Shown: positions 12,744-22,518 of the stretch, in pieces
Layout: every line of letters starts with the position of its first letter
Numbering within the stretch: position 1 is the first letter of the stretch
Source: Proteromonas lacertae
Lineage: Eukaryota > Sar > Bigyra > Opalinata > Proteromonadidae
Assembly: GCA_002245135.1 (NCBI GenBank)
Contig: NGBS01000907.1
Location: 1-62,747 of the forward strand
DNA length: 62,747 nucleotides
Direction of reading: 5' to 3'
Program-made: the position numbers and the translations under genes
Notes under the pieces: generated by a model
Databases searched by the model: none
The model's input: the letters and a program-made list of their open reading frames with translations, nothing else
Told to the model about the DNA's origin: nothing

Positions 12744-13495
12744 GTGATTGAAATTGATTTATTATATTATTTTCATTCTTATTATTATTATTTTTTGGTG
12801 TATAAATAGGAATTAAAAATAGGAATTGGTTGATTAAAATGAAGCAAGAATAATACATGTAATTCTACACAAACTAAAATTAGTTTTTCTTATTTGAGGA
12901 TGAAAGTAATAATTGGTATTATTAATACATAAAATGTCTATTATTGATAATATTCATTGTGAAAAAAGAGATTTTGATCAACCAACTACATGTAATTATA
13001 ATTAATATGATGGTAAAACTTACATTCTTCTATTTGGTGATAAAAATATTCACACACAAATAACAACTGTTGGAAAGAATATAATATTAACTATATCATT
13101 ATCATTATCACTCTCTTCACTCATTTCTTTAATCTGTCATGTTTCTAGATAATCACATATTTAATATATATAATCTCACAGATAATATATTTATTAATCT
13201 TCTATAAAAACATTAATAGTTGTAAAATCGCTTACTTTAACAAAGTAATCACATTTCATTATATACTTCACATTTTACAATTTTATAGAGCATAATGAAG
13301 GAATTTATACACCAATATAATCTTCAATATTGATATATAGAATGTTTTTCACATTTTAAGTTTTAGGTTATTCAAAATTTTGATAAAAATCAAATTTCGT
13401 TATTTTTGTTATATATTTACATAAAGATGATAATAAAAGTGAATAAAAGCATAAGAGAAGAAGGGTATATTTTATATTTATTTTTATGATAGATT
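12744..13495. other. Gene-free junction and inner part of the right arm
   Basis: About 750 bp with no gene seen. The right arm of the inverted repeat begins at 12882 and the rest matches 3341-3952 in reverse complement. Short differences (small indels in T and A runs and a few substitutions) show the two copies have drifted. Confidence 0.6.
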
Positions 13496-15553
13496 ATGTC
13501 GAAAATTGGTTGAAAGTGGTTTTGGTGAAATAGAAGTGAAGATTAGAGATAATCGAATAATGTCAATCAAGTCAATTTTAGTGAATGGAAATGAAACTGT
13601 AAAGAAACTGTTATTAGATCGTGAGTTTGTAGGAGTTTTAGAGTTATATGAAGAAATCGAAGAAATTGGCTATTATGAGATGGAGAAATACTACAGTGGT
13701 GGTGAATTGATAATCTGTAAAGAGAGTGTATGTGAAGTGTTGATGTTTTGTTTATGTTATTGTGAAAAAGAGATAATAAATGATTGTTATGAATTTGTGA
13801 AGAATAATATAGATGATGAAGTATTAATGAAATTAATTCATATCTGTAATGTATTTGGTGGATGTTTGAGAGAGATAGAAGACTTGAAAAATATGGAAAT
13901 AGAAAAGCGAGGATATAAATATTTATATAAGAATGAATATTTGCTGAGATTAGAAATGAATAATTTGAGTGAGATATTAAATATGAAAGATGTGATAATT
14001 CGAAGTGAGAGTTGGTTATTAAATCGATTGTTAGAATGGTATAAATTCCAAAAGAATGAGAAATATGATAATAAAGAGATAGAAGATGATTTTAAGCAAT
14101 TGATAGAAGAAGATATCGATTGTGAAAAGATAAAAGAGAAAGAGATAGAAAAAGAGAATAAAGAAATGTTGAAAGAAATGAAAATAGAATTAAAGAAAAA
14201 TGAATGTAAAAATCATATAGAAATATATTTAATAAAAGATGAGAGAATTCAAAATGTAATAATCAACAATTACAATGAAGATAAAGATGAAGAAGTATTT
14301 AATGAAGAAAAAAGAAGAATATTGGATAAGATAAAAGAAGAAGAATTGAATGATGAAATAATGTGTATATTAGAAATGAATAATATAAAAATGATGGAAA
14401 TAGTATTGATGATAATGAAATATAAAAAAGTGAAAATGGAAAGTATAAATACTAAAAATATATTTAAATAGAATATATCTCAAATACAGAAAAGAGAAAT
14501 CTATTGGAAAGATTATATATAGAATACAATGATAATAAAAGAAATCGAACAATGAAATGTTTATGTTTGTTTGTTGATGATAAAAAGAATATATCAATAA
14601 TGGAAGAAGTATGTGGAAAAGAGATTCTTTTTAGAATATTGAATGAAGATAATTATTTAAATTCCAAATTTAAAGAATTATTAATTGAATATATAAAAGA
14701 GAATAAACTGAGTTTCGAAGAAGAAGAAGAAATGATAAAAATAATGAAAGATAAAGAATTATTGAGTGAATTAAAAACAAAAGAAATCACATCATTTTCA
14801 TATCCTCAATCAGAATATTTATTTATATCAGATGAAGAAATATTAATAATTCCTTCATTTGATGGATCAAAATGTGAATTTTCAATCAATCCTTCCTTAC
14901 CTGATGGTTTAATGATAGATAAAGAGAGTGGAATAATTCATGGAAAAATGAATAAAGTAATAGAAAAGAGAGAATATGGAATAAGTTGTAAGAATATTGT
15001 AAATGAAAAGAAATTCAAAATATCATTAGAATTTATTGGTGTAAAATTCACAGAATTAAACAAAAGTGATGGAATATCAATATCAAATAATGGAAAATTA
15101 ATAACAAATATATTCTATGATTGGAATCATTGTTATTTGAATTTGAAAATGGAAAATGGAATTTATCATATCAAATATCAATTTCATCAAAATGGAAGTT
15201 ATTATGATCATATGATGTTAGGATTATCAACTGATAATACATATTCTGGTAATGATATTCATTATCAATCAACAACATGTAATTATTATGCATTTTATGG
15301 TAAAAGTCAAGATATTACTTATTATTGTCATATTGGAAGAGTTGTTAATAAAAATCCAAATTTCAATAATCATGGAGATGGTTCAATTTATGAAGTGATT
15401 GTTGATATGAATAAAAGAGAATTTTGGATAAGTCATAATGATTCATCTCCTGTTTTACTTGTTGAAGATTTACCTTCTCCATTATATCCATATGCTGAAT
15501 TATTATACCAAAACACTTCACTTGAATTATTATCAGTTTCTCATTACCAATAA
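13496..15553 (+). CDS. BTB domain protein with Glu/Lys-rich middle and SPRY-like domain
   Basis: Predicted 667 residues. I start at the ATG of 13496, where a 25-nt intron (13509-13533) joins MSKI to EVKIRD, the first BTB strand; reading straight through offers no ATG. A second intron, 14443-14471 (29 nt, phase 1), restores the frame in the middle. The N-terminal third reads as a BTB fold followed by a BACK-like helical region. The middle is dense in Glu and Lys and probably coiled. The C-terminal third has a short Ig-like piece (LPDGLMIDKESGIIHG) and a B30.2/SPRY-like domain ending with an LPSPLYPYAEL motif. BTB proteins often act as CUL3 substrate adaptors, with SPRY as the substrate reader; that role is inferred. 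Convergent with the kinase, 39 bp apart. Confidence 0.75.
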
Positions 15554-15592
15554 AATATATAAAATGAAAATAATAATTAATAACATTTTAAA

Positions 15593-16716
15593 TTATTTTA
15601 TATTCTTATTTACATTCATTGATTTAGGAATTGAATTAGATTCATTTCTCTTTCGACGAAATTGTTTTGTTTCTAACTCATGGCCTCCACTACTTGGTAT
15701 TTCTAACTCTTTTAAATCACTTGCTTTTAATACTTTTTCAAACCATTTATGTCTTAAACATTCACTCGCACTTAACCGATTATTTCCATCTAATACTAAC
15801 AGCTTATTTATTAAATCAAATCCATCTTCACTTAATTTATAATCTTCACCTTGTTTCTCTTTTCCTATCATCTCTAAATGTTCTTTTAAACTTCTTTCTT
15901 TATTTAAATTCATATTCTTTAATAAATTACTGTTTTTCATTGATTTTAATTCCATTGGAATATCATTACTTCCACAAATATCTAATATCATTTCTAATTG
16001 TTCATTTTCTTTCGTTTTATTGAATATTGCTTTTCCTACTAATAATTCACCGATTATACATCCTACACTCCACATATCAACACTGTTATTATATTTTGTA
16101 CTTCCCAATAATAATTCAGGAGGTCTATACCATAATGTTATTACTTTATTCGTATATTCTCTTTCCATTGATGATAAACTACGACTTAAACCAAAATCAG
16201 CTAGTTTTAATTCATTGTTTTTGTTTATTAGAATATTCGAACATTTTAAATCTCGATGCATTATTTTCTTTTCATGAAGAAACTTTAAACCTATCAATAA
16301 CTGATAACTGTAACATTTGATTGTCTCTTCATCAAACCAAGGAATTATCTTCTCTCGACTTAAGTCCATTAAACCAGATAAATCAGTATCACAGTATTCA
16401 AATACCAAATATACATCATCTCTCTCACCTTCATTTTCGGAAGCACATGTTGCGATTTCTTTCAACTCTACTACATTTGGATGTTTTATACTCTTCAAGA
16501 TTTTGATTTCACGAATTGCAGTTATTGGGAAACCTTCATGTTGGTGATGTAATTGGATCTAAATATATATATTATTCTAAATACTTTCTTTAAAGCAACT
16601 AACTCTTTGGAGTCTTTACTATGTGCTAAATACACTTTACCATAGGTTCCTTGACCAATTTGACCTATTTTAATCCAGTAATTAGCATCTCTAGCTTCAG
16701 ATGATGTTTTTATCAT
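15593..16716 (-). CDS. CDK12/CTK1-like cyclin-dependent kinase, intact copy
   Basis: Predicted 365 residues, one kinase domain with a short basic tail. A 26-nt intron (16559-16584) follows VALKK. Motifs: GQGTYGKVYLA, the cyclin-binding helix ITAIREIKIL, HRDLKCSNIL, LADFGLSR, YTNKVITLWYRPPELLLG and DMWSVGCIIGEL. The KCSNIL and TNKVITLW forms are characteristic of the CDK12/13-CTK1-CDK9 group, which phosphorylates the RNA polymerase II C-terminal domain. The long N- and C-terminal extensions of animal CDK12 are absent, as in compact protist relatives. A cyclin/CID fusion gene lies 11 kb away at 28001. Pairing is an inference. CDK9 is the main alternative assignment. Confidence 0.85.
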
Positions 16717-16833
16717 TTTTAAATTTTACTGAGGCTTATTTTTATTTTAATATGTTGTTACTTTTATGGGTAATTACATTCTTTAAACAATGAAAGACAC
16801 ATATAGACATACATTAATATAATAAAAATCAAA

Positions 16834-18573
16834 TTATAAAGTTGATCTGTCCATTTCTATTGTCAAAGATTGTTCTTCAAAATCACCAGCATAAACTGGT
16901 TTCATTCTTACTATCAATATTCCATTCTCATTAATTCTCATTGTTACATCATCTTTTACTTTACCAGCTGGTTTAAGCTTTAGAATAGATAATGTATAAT
17001 CACCAATTTTCTTATTCTTTGAAGCAACTGGATTTTCTCCTTGATAAAATTTAGTATAAATGTGTTCTTGATCATCTTTTATTGTTTGATATCTATTAGT
17101 ATTTTCTGATGGAATTTTACTTCCTTTTTCTAGAATAATGGAATAAACATCTCCAACTATGTCTTTACCTATTGAATGAGTAAGAATCTCTTTTATAAGA
17201 ATTTTTCTTCCTGCACTTGGTTTGATTGGTTCTTTATATCCATTTGTTATTAATACTTTTCTTCCACTACTTCTATTTGGAACTAATACTTTTCTACCAC
17301 TTTTTTCTACTTTATTTGAATCAATATACTTAAACATTCTATCATCAACATTTAATATTTCATTGGTTTGATTATCTATTAGTTTCATTCTTCCATCTTT
17401 GCCTTTTTCTTCTCGAACTCCATTCAAAATATCTTCAGCTAAGATGGCTGCACCATAAGCTACAGCTTCATCAGGATTTATATCTTTATTCAATTCTTTA
17501 TTATTGAAGAATTTGGATAATAATTCTTGAACTTTGGGAATTCTACTACTTCCTCCAACTAACACTACATTATCAATATCATTTTTACTCAATCCACTTT
17601 CATTTAATACTTTTTCCACTATTTTTATTGTCTTTTCATAGATTTCTTTATTTAATTGATTAAAATCTTCTCTACTTAATTCACTATCAATATCATTATC
17701 TTCTAATATATCAGTCTCTATATCTACACTATTTGATTCACTTAACTGAATTTTAGCTTCATTACAAGCTTTTCTTAATCGATATATATCTTTGTCATTT
17801 AGTTTTATATTCTCATCTTTGGATTTTAACTTGCTTATATAGTAATTCATTAAATTTGAGTTTATATCTTCACCTCCTAAATGATCATCTCCACCTGTTG
17901 CTTTTACTGTGATTCTTTTATTTTTCACTTCGATTATACTAACATCAAATGTTCCACCTCCAAAATCATAGATTAAGATTTTTCGATCTTTATTATCTTT
18001 GAAGAATTGACTTCCATAAGCAATAGCAGCGGCTGTTGGTTCATTTATTATTTGTAATACATTCAATCCAGCTAATTCACCAGCTTCAATTGTTGCTCTT
18101 CTTTGTTCATTATCAAAATAAGCAGGAACTGTTATTACTGTATGAATTGTTTTGACTTTTTCATCTGTTTTATTTCTTAACCATTTTCCTAAATAACTCA
18201 ATACATGACTTGATATTTCTTGAGGTTTAGCTTTATATTCTTCGCCTTTATATTCTACTTTTATTAAACATCCACTATCACTCTTATCTTCTTCTACTTT
18301 AAATCCCCAATGTTTCATATCATCTTGAACTCCTTTCTCTGAGAATTTATGACCTATTATTCTTTTAGCATCATATACAGTATTGCCCATATATTTACCA
18401 GCTCTATTCTTAGCTGTATTACCAATAAGAATTTTATCACCTTCAAAACAAACATATGAAGGAGTTGTGGTTTTACCTTCTTCATTTGGTATTAATTCAA
18501 CATGTTCGTTTTTTGAAATAGCAACAGAAGAGAATGTAGTTCCTAAATCGATTCCACAAGTGAGTAATGGCAT
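16834..18573 (-). CDS. Atypical HSP70-like chaperone without a lid domain
   Basis: Predicted 579 residues from the ATG at 18571-18573, just before GIDLGTTFSSV; upstream in-frame codons lack an ATG. The ATPase domain is complete to the eye: GIDLGTTF, IYDFGGGTFDVS, VVLVGGSSRIPKVQ and PDEAVAYGAA. Instead of the usual hydrophobic linker there is an insert of about 80 residues with three spaced GRKVL/GRKIL units. A divergent beta substrate-binding domain follows (THSIGKDIVGDVYS...NENGILIVRM) and the protein then stops, with no helical lid and no EEVD or ER-retention ending. That suggests a cytosolic paralogue with altered substrate coupling rather than the housekeeping HSP70. The stop codon coincides with the outer end of the inverted repeat. 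Confidence 0.85.
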   Translation of the reverse strand: MPLLTCGIDLGTTFSSVAISKNEHVELIPNEEGKTTTPSYVCFEGDKILIGNTAKNRAGKYMGNTVYDAKRIIGHKFSEKGVQDDMKHWGFKVEEDKSDSGCLIKVEYKGEEYKAKPQEISSHVLSYLGKWLRNKTDEKVKTIHTVITVPAYFDNEQRRATIEAGELAGLNVLQIINEPTAAAIAYGSQFFKDNKDRKILIYDFGGGTFDVSIIEVKNKRITVKATGGDDHLGGEDINSNLMNYYISKLKSKDENIKLNDKDIYRLRKACNEAKIQLSESNSVDIETDILEDNDIDSELSREDFNQLNKEIYEKTIKIVEKVLNESGLSKNDIDNVVLVGGSSRIPKVQELLSKFFNNKELNKDINPDEAVAYGAAILAEDILNGVREEKGKDGRMKLIDNQTNEILNVDDRMFKYIDSNKVEKSGRKVLVPNRSSGRKVLITNGYKEPIKPSAGRKILIKEILTHSIGKDIVGDVYSIILEKGSKIPSENTNRYQTIKDDQEHIYTKFYQGENPVASKNKKIGDYTLSILKLKPAGKVKDDVTMRINENGILIVRMKPVYAGDFEEQSLTIEMDRSTL

Positions 18574-18724
18574 TTTTAAAAATGTGGTGGTGTAAATATT
18601 AGCCAAAAGTTTACCAAAATAGACTGTAATAATTTTTAATATGTTATACACTAAGAAAAAAGATTGTTAAACTGCAGGAATAACATACAAACAATAACAC
18701 ATTAAAATAATAACTTAATCAAAA

Positions 18725-21377
18725 TCATAACAGTAAAGACATATCATTAGCTGTTATATAAGAATGGCTTACACCAGCAGGAACTACTTTCTGAGATAAT
18801 AATGAATTTAAATGAGATTGAAGTCTTTTCAATTGTTTTTTACCTTGTTTATTCTCCATTTCATCAATTTCTACTTCTTTATTTATTATTATTCCTGCAT
18901 CTTCAGCTTTTCTCTCAAGCCAAGTCGTTGATAAAGAAGTCTTTACCAACTGATTATTCAGATTAAATATTTGTTCAGCTACAGTTACTCTTTGCTTCAA
19001 TACATTCATATATCTCTGATCTATTGGATATAATGGCAATGATGATTTATGAAATAAAGCCGTTTCAATTCCTTTAATTCGATCTAATTCCATTGGAGCT
19101 ATCATACAGATAACTAATCCATTTTGACCTCCTCTTCCTGTTCTACCTGAACGATGTATAAATGTCTCGATATTAGAGGACATATGAAAATGTATCACTA
19201 ATTCTACGTCAGGTATATCAATACCTCTAGCCGCTACATCTGTTGCAATTAATATAACATTTTTACAGTCTCCTTCACATTTGCTTTGTTTGAATCTTTC
19301 TAAATTCTTTAATCTCTGTCTTTGTTGTTTCTTGGCGTGTAAGGAGTAACAAGTGTATTTTAATAAGGTTAATAATGATTCTAATCTTTTTACACACTTT
19401 ATAGTATTAACGAAAATCAAGCATTTTTTAGATGGATTTTTGAAGAGAATGTAATACAATAATTCATCTTTTTCTCTTTCATCTAAGGTTATTAAACGAT
19501 ATATATCAATATTTTTAGGTAAAATAAATGATTTGGCTTGTCTTGTTATACTACTTGATTCAATTTCATCTTCTTCTTCATCTTCACCATCTTTATCACT
19601 TTTTGATTTTGATTTGGTTGCATTATTGTTAACAGTTTTTGTTTGATTAGAAAGATCAATTATCTTTGGTTTACCTTGCAAATTCAAATCTTTTATGAAT
19701 TTTGTCAAATCATAAGTCGAGCTTTCTCTATTTAGATTTGTTTCACTTTCTAATGTTAAAGTTGCGCTGAATAACAATGTAAGTCTTTTATCTTTAGTGG
19801 TTCTACTTTCTTCAGCATCAGATATTGATGATATAATAATTGGAATTGAAGAATAACTTGTTGGAGATATCTATTAATAATTTAAAATAAATAATAATTT
19901 ATTTATACTAATTTATCTGCTTCATCAAATACTAAATATCTTATATTATTCAATTGAATTAGTTTTGGAGTTTTTGTAATTATTTCTACTAATCTACCAA
20001 CTGTAGCAATCACAATATTTGGTTTATAGGATAATAATCTCTTTTGTTTTTCCTCAGCTATTCCTCCATATATGGAAATGATTTTCACTTTATTTCTATC
20101 TGAGATTATTGCTTTCATATTAATTTCAACTTGTTTACATAATTCTCTAGTTGGGCAGATTACTAAACCATATAAATCATCTTTGAAATTATCTTTATCA
20201 TTCAAAATTGTATTGAGTATTGGCAAAGTATATGCTATAGTTTTACCACTTCCTGTTTCAGCTGCTGCTAATACATTACGACGATCACGAATGATGGATT
20301 CGAGGCAGAAATGCTGGATTTTGGTTGGAGTATTGAAGTCTTTTCTATAATAATAATAATAATAATAATAAATATATGAATTGATATTAAAAAAAAGTAT
20401 AAATAAAAGAAAATATACTTTGTTAATTGTGATATTAAAAATGGATTTAAATCATAATCATTCCAACTTGTTCCACTATACAATTCAATAGATGAATCAG
20501 TTGTTGATATTCCTTTAACATTATTGATTTCATTTAATCTATTCTCATGAACTTTCATTTCTTTGATTTTTTGTTTTTTATTATTCTTTTTTCGATTTTC
20601 ATCTGATTGTTTTAAGGCGTTTTTATGACTTTTACTGTGTAAATGAATTGTTAATTCGTTTTGAGATGAATAGGATAATTTACATAAGTTACAATTATAT
20701 TGAGTAATTACACCATCAGTTATTTTGTCTGTTATTTTATTTTCATTTTCTTCTATTTCCATCTCTTCTTGTTTTTGTTTTTCTTCATTTTGTAATTTTC
20801 TTTTTTCTATAAATTATATAACGAAATAAATATATAATTAATACTATTTTTCTTTTCTCTCTTTTTTTGATTCTTCTTTTGATTCTTTGTCAATTTCTTT
20901 TCATTTCCTTTTTCAATATTTTCTTCTTCAATTTCATTATCATTTTCTTGTTCTATTTCCATTTCTTCATCTGAATCTAACATCATCATATCATCATTAT
21001 CATCGTCAGAATGTTTTCTCTTTTTCTTTTTACCTTCTTCGTCTTCTACCACTCTTTTTGCATCTTCTAGTGGATCTGATTTTTCAACATGGAATTCATC
21101 CCCTATAACATTTAATATAATGGTAATTGAGTATACCTGGTATAACTTCCAAAGAAACAAAACCATCTTTGTATAGATCGTTTATATTTCCATCAAATAG
21201 TATGACACTATTTCCATCATCATCTACGTATGTTTCTTCAGATATATTTCTAATAAATAAAGAGATGAAAATCTAAAAATACGGTGCTTCCCCTTCAAAA
21301 TCGTCAGCGTTAACCTTCTTCTTAATATGTTTCTTCTACAATATATAATTCAAAAAATATACTTTTCCTTTACCCAT
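18725..21377 (-). CDS. DEAD-box RNA helicase, DDX24/Mak5-like, with C2H2 zinc finger
   Basis: Predicted about 800 residues from seven exons, starting MGKGK at 21377 with a 27-nt first intron (21336-21362). Order: basic start, a DGFVSLEVIP segment, an acidic low-complexity region, a U1/JAZ-type zinc finger (CNLCKLSYSSQNELTIHLHS, second His in KSH), then the helicase. Motifs: GTSWNDYDL, Q motif PTKIQ, AAETGSGKT, PTRELCKQ, ATVGR, FDEADKL, FSATL, ATDVAARGIDIP and HRSGRTGR. The long insert between motif III and domain 2 and the region after motif VI resemble DDX24/Mak5, a 60S ribosome assembly factor in the nucleolus. ATVGR replaces the usual ATPGR. The zinc finger is not part of the usual family layout. 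Divergent from GRX5, 59 bp between start codons. Confidence 0.8.
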
Positions 21378-21436
21378 AATTCGCAGAAATGAAAAAAGTT
21401 TGACAAACTTATTTGTCAAGCCTTCAATTTATAAAA

Positions 21437-21987
21437 ATGAATATTTTGTGTAGATTAGGTAGAGTTGCAGGAAGAACTGTGTTTTATCAAAGACCCATAA
21501 TAACATCTTTTCGTAATTTTGGTGATACAGTCTCTTCTTCAGCTAGTCATGAAGATTTTCGTCCTAAAAAGAAAATTAATGATGCAGATATGGATGAAGT
21601 GCTAAAATTCTTAAAGAAAGTATTTAAATCCAAAATTATTATATTAAATAGCTTGTGAAAGAAAATAAAGTGATGTTGTTTATGAAAGGCACACCATCAT
21701 TGCCACAATGTGGATTTAGTTATAAAGTATCAGAAATGTTGAAAGATATAGGTGTTGATTTTGCTTCAGCAAATATCTTAACAAGTCCGAAAGTGGCAGT
21801 AGCTTTAAAGAAATTTAGTGATTGGCCAACTTTTCCTCAACTTTATATAAATGGTGAATTTGTTGGAGGATGTGATATTGTTTCAGAATTATATGAAAAA
21901 GGTGAATTAAAGAAAATGTTGATTGATGCTGGAGTGAAAGTAGATAATCCCAATGAAAACAACAAGAATGAAACATCGTCAAAGTAA
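21437..21987 (+). CDS. GLRX5: Monothiol glutaredoxin, mitochondrial GRX5 type
   Basis: Predicted 172 residues. The N terminus is rich in Arg, Ser and Phe with few acids (MNILCRLGRVAGRTVF), as expected for a mitochondrial presequence. The glutaredoxin domain has FMKGTP, the CGFS active site, the WPTFPQLYINGEFVGG strand and GCDIVSEL. A 32-nt intron (21620-21651) lies between LKFLKK and LVKENK. GRX5 proteins carry [2Fe-2S] clusters from the scaffold to recipients. The ATG at 21437 is the first ATG in frame. Confidence 0.9.
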
Positions 21988-22028
21988 TATTTATTTTAAA
22001 TAATAATAATTATTATAAGTTTTTGAGT

Positions 22029-22363
22029 TTATTGAAAATCATCTTCCTCTTTTAGAGGTTGTAAAGATTTTGGCTGTTTTGGTGCAGTTATAACTACATT
22101 ATTATTTTGTTTAATATTTGGTCGAATTATTCTACTACATGGTTGCCATGCAATTCCAGCTGAAAATCCTGTGCATAATGCTGTGAAACCTATTCTAAAA
22201 GATTTCTTTCCTAAACATATTGCAATTAAAAGAATATTATACTCCATAACAATAGACTAACACAAATACCAATTCCAAATCCACCTAGTATGTTCTTACC
22301 CATTTTTTTAGATGCAGCCTTCCATTTTTCTTCAAATACAAAATTGTGACTTCTATCCGACAT
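22029..22363 (-). CDS. MIC10: MICOS subunit MIC10
   Basis: Predicted 100 residues with a 32-nt phase-1 intron (22211-22242). The start KWKAASKKMGKNILGG leads to two membrane hairpin segments with glycine motifs, GGFGIGICVSLLLW and FTALCTGFSAGIAW, separated by a short basic RKKSFR loop. This is the classic MIC10 layout. MIC10 oligomers bend the inner membrane at crista junctions, so the organism very likely has cristate mitochondria. The Pro/Lys/Glu-rich tail after the second segment is longer than in many homologues. Convergent with GRX5, 41 bp apart. Confidence 0.85.
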
Positions 22364-22518
22364 TTCTATAAATCAAAAAATCAAAAATAAAGAAATGAAA
22401 AAGCTTGACTTATCAAGTTTTTATTATTTTTGTATTATCATAGTGAGAAAATATTATGAAAAACACAAACAAAATAATAAAATAAAATCATAAAAGCAAA
22501 AATATTACCAGACATTTT

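Larger units (their letters stand above)
12882..16836. repeat. Right arm of the large inverted repeat
   Basis: Reverse complement of 1-3952. It begins where AGTTTTTCTTATTTGAGG meets unique sequence after CSN1, and ends within the stop codon of the HSP70-like gene at 16834-16836. It carries the intact BTB-SPRY and kinase genes. The spacer between arms is about 8.93 kb and single copy within the window. Confidence 0.95.

Noticed and set aside
18574-18651. N-terminal extension of the HSP70-like protein
   Set aside because: The upstream in-frame codons contain no ATG, and the family start lies right at GIDLGTTF.
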